Assembly: GCA_002171155.1 (NCBI GenBank)
Contig: NHHF01000124.1
Location: 2,862 to 19,436, forward strand
Length of the DNA stretch: 16,575 nucleotides
From: Betaproteobacteria bacterium TMED156
GTDB lineage: Bacteria; Pseudomonadota; Gammaproteobacteria; Burkholderiales; Burkholderiaceae_A
Direction of reading: 5' to 3'
The notes below the pieces were generated by a model. The model was given only the letters and a program-made list of their open reading frames with translations. It was not told the origin of the DNA and made no database searches. The translations under genes and the position numbers were made by a program. Below, in pieces: positions 13,428 through 16,575 of this stretch (the stretch's first letter is position 1; each line of letters starts with the position of its first letter).

Positions 13428-14375
13428 TTAAATATTGATTTTTTCTCGAATAGAATTCATCCACTTTAGGTTATAACAACGATCGTTATCTTCGAGTTTC
13501 CTCTGATTTAAAGCATCAAACACCTGATTGATTGCATCAGCTACTTTGAATTTTGGTGTAAAACCTGTTTTTAATAATTTAGATGAATCTAACCTGTAAC
13601 TTCTAGGATCATTAGATGCCTCAATTTCAATTTTAGCACCACTTAACTTTGCTATTTGCTCTGCTATATCAAGTATAGAAATATTTTCGAAACCAGCATT
13701 AAAAATACCTGTTAGATTAGGCTTCCCGAGGAAAAATACATATAAATCGGTTATATCTTCAATATGAATATTAGGTCTGACCTGACTACCTCCTAAAACA
13801 GTCATAAGTCCATTTTTAAATGCTTGCGCAGTCAACAAATTTACTGCAACATCCAATCGCATTCTTGGTGAAAGCCCACAAACAGTTGCTGGCCTTATAA
13901 TTTGAATATTAAAGGATTCTGCAAAATTAAGAACAAGTCTTTCAGCAACCATTTTTGTCTTGTTATAAGCAGATATTGGAACTAAATCTAATTCTTCAGT
14001 AACATGGGGTTCTGTTTTAACACCATAGACGCTGCCCGAAGAAGCATAAATAAACTGCCTAACATTGCTTTTCTTGCACTTAATCAATAATTCTAAAGTA
14101 GCCAATGTACTTACTTCCCAAGTTAAAACAGGGTCTAAATCTGCACATGGATCATTAGCGACAGATGCTAAATGAATTACTTTGTCAATGCCATCAACAG
14201 AATATGCAGTCTTATCTCTAAGATCAGCTTTGATGAATGACAGATTGTTTGAAGGTTCCAGAAAATTTCCAAACCACATTGTGTCTATTACAACAACTTC
14301 GTGACCTTTTTCTAACAGCTTAGGAACAAGCACATGGCCCTTGTAACCACAACCACCAGTAACAAGAATTTTCAA
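13428..14375 (-). CDS. NAD(P)-dependent SDR epimerase/reductase acting on a nucleotide-sugar (paralogue of the 3399-4331 SDR)
   Basis: A 315-residue extended SDR. It has the dinucleotide motif TGGCGYKG at residues 6-13 (Cys and Lys where the paralogue has Ala and Ile), the ADLRD adenine-site segment, ASSGSVYG with the catalytic Ser, YNKTK (Tyr137, Lys141), and the SPRMRLD signature shared with the 3399-4331 protein. The start is TTG 14375, placed by a strong AAGGAGG site at 14380-14386 and by the usual MKILVTGG N-terminus. The first 33 bases of this gene and of the paralogue differ at about five positions. It acts on a nucleotide-sugar in the cytoplasm as an epimerase or reductase; which one is not readable. 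It lies between the GmhA-type and methyltransferase-like genes. Confidence 0.82.
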   Translation of the reverse strand: MKILVTGGCGYKGHVLVPKLLEKGHEVVVIDTMWFGNFLEPSNNLSFIKADLRDKTAYSVDGIDKVIHLASVANDPCADLDPVLTWEVSTLATLELLIKCKKSNVRQFIYASSGSVYGVKTEPHVTEELDLVPISAYNKTKMVAERLVLNFAESFNIQIIRPATVCGLSPRMRLDVAVNLLTAQAFKNGLMTVLGGSQVRPNIHIEDITDLYVFFLGKPNLTGIFNAGFENISILDIAEQIAKLSGAKIEIEASNDPRSYRLDSSKLLKTGFTPKFKVADAINQVFDALNQRKLEDNDRCYNLKWMNSIREKINI

Positions 14376-14379
14376 ATTT

Positions 14380-14386
14380 CCTCCTT
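14380..14386 (-). promoter_or_regulatory. Strong Shine-Dalgarno sequence fixing a TTG start
   Basis: On the - strand this reads AAGGAGG, four bases before TTG 14375. It is the strongest ribosome site I saw in the window and decides the start of the SDR gene, which has no ATG at its N-terminus. Confidence 0.8.
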
Positions 14387-14426
14387 GAAAAAATAAAATT
14401 TATTTATCATTATTCAAATTACAAAA

Positions 14427-14993
14427 TTAACTTGCTAACTCTGAACATAAGTCTTTCATTAGAATATGCCCTACAACCAATTGTAAGTCTTCTGAAATTT
14501 GCATGTCTTGTACATTAAAATGCACTGCGTGGTCACACAAACTAAGTGCTTTTCCACCAGTGTATCCGAGGAAACCACAAACTGTAATTTGGTTCTCCCT
14601 TGCATAGGTGCATACGTTTAATATATTGGGCGAATTACCACTTCCTGAAAAGACTATAAGAACATCTCCAACCTCACCTTGGACTGCAAGTTGCTCCAAA
14701 AAGATCTTGTCATATCCAACATCATTTGCAAGGCAAGTCATTACAGCATTATTTGAACTTAAGGAAATAGCTCTGGCTCCACCACCTGTACGTCTTGCAA
14801 TTCCATAAACCAAGTCATTAACAAAATGATTGCTATTTGCAGCACTGCCACCATTTCCACAAACAAAAATCTGCTTATTAGAACTAATAGCTTTTTTTAC
14901 CACATCAGCGACCTCGCAAATGGCAGAGATATCTATCGCGTTGATTGTTTTGGATAAATTATTTAAATATTCTTTTGCGATTTCTTTTGTCAT
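14427..14993 (-). CDS. gmhA: SIS-domain sugar-phosphate isomerase, phosphoheptose isomerase type
   Basis: A 188-residue SIS-domain protein of GmhA length. It has CGNGGSAANSNHFVNDL at 45-61, SSNNAVMTCLANDVGYDKIF (GmhA: LANDYGYE--F), the phosphate-binding FSGSGNSPNIL near 115-125, and the C-terminal GHILMKDLC with His176 at the position of the catalytic His of GmhA. The glutamate after the HF of E. coli GmhA (Glu65) is Asp59 here. The NDL form also occurs in other GmhA-like proteins, so this need not mean loss of activity. Predicted reaction: sedoheptulose 7-phosphate to D-glycero-D-manno-heptose 7-phosphate, the substrate of the HddA-type kinase encoded at 2392-3390. ATG 14993 follows an AGGAC ribosome site. 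Other keto-aldo sugar-phosphate substrates are possible. Confidence 0.8.
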   Translation of the reverse strand: MTKEIAKEYLNNLSKTINAIDISAICEVADVVKKAISSNKQIFVCGNGGSAANSNHFVNDLVYGIARRTGGGARAISLSSNNAVMTCLANDVGYDKIFLEQLAVQGEVGDVLIVFSGSGNSPNILNVCTYARENQITVCGFLGYTGGKALSLCDHAVHFNVQDMQISEDLQLVVGHILMKDLCSELAS

Positions 14994-15016
14994 TTTTGTC
15001 CTATGATTTAAAAAAT

Positions 15017-15955
15017 TTAAACTCTTCCGGCCAAAGGACCAGTACTTCCAATAGATTTTATGATAACGTCATAGTTATCTTGTTCCCAAATCAATTCCTG
15101 CTGATCATTAGAAAATTTAAAATTCTCTCCGTATTCCAGCCCCCAAACTTTTTTACTCCATTCAGGTGAACATGTTCTAACTCCAGGTGTTAGCCATTTA
15201 AAAAGCTTATACCTGGCCTCCGAATGCATTAAAGGTACTATTACGCCATTGTTAATACAGTAATTATCAGAAGCTAACTCATAAAGGGCCAACCTTAAAT
15301 CGTGGTCAAAAACTGCTGGAATAAAAACATCCCAATTCATTTTTAAAGCTTGATTTTCAGTCATAAGATCTTCAAAGTCAGGAATTACTAAAACTTTTAT
15401 ACTTTTTTTGGTTAAGTGCTCGTAAACTTTAAACCATTCATCTAAATTAGAATTTCTTTCAGGCTGAAACTTTGATGTTCTGTGAGTCATAGTTATAAAC
15501 TCTGAATTCTCATTCAACTTTAAAAGAGAAGTCACATGATCCTTTGCCCTAACGGATGCTCTATATGGTCTTAGATCACAAGGCTGCCCATAAAAATTTT
15601 GCAAAAAAGTTGCTGTGTAAGGTATTTTAGCTGGTGTTCCTGGGGCATAAACTGGCGGAAAAGATGGGAACTGGACCACATCACAAGGAGCCGATCTAAC
15701 CTCAACAGATTTAACCGAAGGAATTAAATGCGGAATTGAACCCAAAATATGTTTAACACGCCACCTAAAATCATGTTCAACTCCTTCTACGAGCTCTCTG
15801 GGGCTAGCTTTGCGAAATGTAGATGCAGAGATAATAATTTTCATACCTTCAAGCTTCATGAGCTGTCTGACAGCATTAGCAGATACAAGATAGGTACCAA
15901 AGTCAAAGGTTGCTGGACAATGCTCAGTGTCGTAATAGACATTTAAAAGTTTCAA
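15017..15955 (-). CDS. Unrecognised protein, possibly a GT-B-fold glycosyltransferase
   Basis: A 312-residue protein I do not recognise. No signal peptide or membrane segment is visible. The N-terminal half carries an alpha/beta pattern (MKIIISAS, a central PSFPPVYAPGTPAKIPY loop). The second half begins FITMTHRTSKFQPERNSNLD and continues with WF-VYEHL and IKVLVIPDFED. That arrangement, a strand, an R-P-RN loop, a W-containing helix and a Rossmann strand, is reminiscent of the C-terminal domain of heptosyltransferase-like GT-B enzymes. NNGVIVPLMHSEA later could be a donor-binding loop. This is weak structural reasoning, not a family match. The start is probably TTG 15955, overlapping the preceding stop as TTGA and following a GAGG element; a later ATG, at residue 33, is an alternative. 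Confidence 0.6.
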   Translation of the reverse strand: MKLLNVYYDTEHCPATFDFGTYLVSANAVRQLMKLEGMKIIISASTFRKASPRELVEGVEHDFRWRVKHILGSIPHLIPSVKSVEVRSAPCDVVQFPSFPPVYAPGTPAKIPYTATFLQNFYGQPCDLRPYRASVRAKDHVTSLLKLNENSEFITMTHRTSKFQPERNSNLDEWFKVYEHLTKKSIKVLVIPDFEDLMTENQALKMNWDVFIPAVFDHDLRLALYELASDNYCINNGVIVPLMHSEARYKLFKWLTPGVRTCSPEWSKKVWGLEYGENFKFSNDQQELIWEQDNYDVIIKSIGSTGPLAGRV

Positions 15956-16575
15956 AAAATTACCTCACACTTTCCAAAAAAAGAATTGGCAGATTCTTTA
16001 ATTAATTCACTACCAAACAATAAGTTTGATTTGCTGACGATTAAAGATTGCTCCTGTTGATTTATATCTTTTGCAATTTTATTTTCAATCTGGTGTTGTG
16101 GATTACAAATAATCACACATTTTTTTTCGATTAAATCATGCATTTCTTTTGGGCTGATAATATCAAAACCATCAAGTTTTCCGGTTGGAAATTTTTCAAA
16201 CATAGCATCAACAAATATAACTTCTTTTTTACAGCCTTCACATACCAGTTTTGCAACTGACCTACCAAGTGACCCTACACAAAAAACGAAAACTTTTTTA
16301 AAATCATCGATAATTGGCATTAGTTTCTTTATGCAAATATTTTTTATTTCGGTTGCAATTTTTTCATGAATATCTTTTAAATTAGATATAGGAATTTCAT
16401 TATTAAATACACCCTTAAATAATTTGGCATCATTACTATTGAATAAATTGTTTTGAGAAATCTGCCCGGAATTTTTTTTACTTGCCAATAACACTCTCAT
16501 ACAAAACAGGGATTTATAAAAATTTAAAACTTCAACGCAAAATATATTTGATTGTTTGTTTAAACCTGAAAAACC
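15952..16575 (-). CDS. Rossmann-type protein of unknown function, 5' end beyond the window
   Basis: The frame is open from the right edge. ATG 16500 (182 residues) is possible, but it has no Shine-Dalgarno sequence, and the 25 codons before it contain no stop and read as protein-like (IFCVEVLNFYKS just before the Met). The gene therefore probably starts outside the window. A dinucleotide-like motif, VFVFCVGSLGRSVAKLV, is followed by a VIFVDAMFEKF strand, then GFDIISPKEM and CVIICNP. This resembles Rossmann domains of sugar-associated proteins, such as the N-terminal domain of PglD-type acetyltransferases or the C-terminal domain of sugar C-methyltransferases. The upstream part (RVLLASKKNSG ... 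VFNNEIPISNLKDI) may be a first, similar unit. No function is claimed. Its stop overlaps the next gene by four bases. Confidence 0.6.
   Translation of the reverse strand, partial: GFSGLNKQSNIFCVEVLNFYKSLFCMRVLLASKKNSGQISQNNLFNSNDAKLFKGVFNNEIPISNLKDIHEKIATEIKNICIKKLMPIIDDFKKVFVFCVGSLGRSVAKLVCEGCKKEVIFVDAMFEKFPTGKLDGFDIISPKEMHDLIEKKCVIICNPQHQIENKIAKDINQQEQSLIVSKSNLLFGSELIKESANSFFGKCEVIF

Noticed and set aside
16501..16575. Promoter-like TTGAAG and TATAAA elements on the - strand
   Set aside because: Spacing is far short of 17 bases and the region is open in frame as coding sequence, so these are probably chance AT-rich matches.

Overview
The window is AT-rich (about one third G+C by eye), densely packed and Gram-negative in style. 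It looks like a surface-polysaccharide (O-antigen or capsule) gene island from a small-genome aquatic bacterium. Marine groups such as Prochlorococcus or SAR11 would fit, but no gene here is a taxonomic marker, so the organism is left open. I saw no rRNA, tRNA, CRISPR array or insertion sequence. No stretch over 300 bases lacks a gene.

Layout. At the left edge (1-722, + strand) are the 3' end of a probable 6-phosphogluconate dehydrogenase and an overlapping gluconokinase: a gluconate/pentose-phosphate pair. From 690 to the right edge every gene is on the - strand. Transcription runs right to left with gaps of at most 149 bases and several 4-base overlaps, as in one long operon entering from beyond 16575. 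In transcription order: a Rossmann protein open at the right edge, an unrecognised possible glycosyltransferase, a GmhA-type sugar-phosphate isomerase, a short-chain dehydrogenase/epimerase (SDR), a SAM methyltransferase-like protein, a compact E1-alpha/E1-beta thiamine diphosphate (ThDP) pair, a GT61 glycosyltransferase, a B12-binding-type radical SAM protein, an acetolactate-synthase-like ThDP enzyme, a class I aminotransferase, a GDP-mannose 4,6-dehydratase-type enzyme, a second SDR, an HddA-type heptose kinase, a ColD-type C3-dehydratase (His in place of the PLP lysine) and a Nudix hydrolase.

How the genes may work together (inference). GmhA and HddA types start the GDP-D-glycero-D-manno-heptose route, although its phosphatase and guanylyltransferase are not in the window. 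The GMD-type enzyme would make a GDP-4-keto-6-deoxy sugar and the ColD-type enzyme would remove O3. A 4-keto-3,6-dideoxy sugar is the type of acceptor to which the ThDP enzyme YerE adds a two-carbon unit in yersiniose synthesis. Two unrelated ThDP systems are present here, so a branched-chain 3,6-dideoxy-hexose or -heptose is the most interesting reading. The two SDRs are candidate reductases or epimerases, the methyltransferase and radical SAM protein candidate modifiers, and GT61 a candidate transferase.

The most concrete structural oddity is a 33-codon scar between the E1-alpha and E1-beta genes. It joins a copy of the E1-beta start to an E1-alpha-like 3' segment, as expected after tandem duplication of the pair and internal deletion. 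Initiation is also unusual: four genes appear to start with TTG and one with GTG. I found no convincing promoter or terminator.
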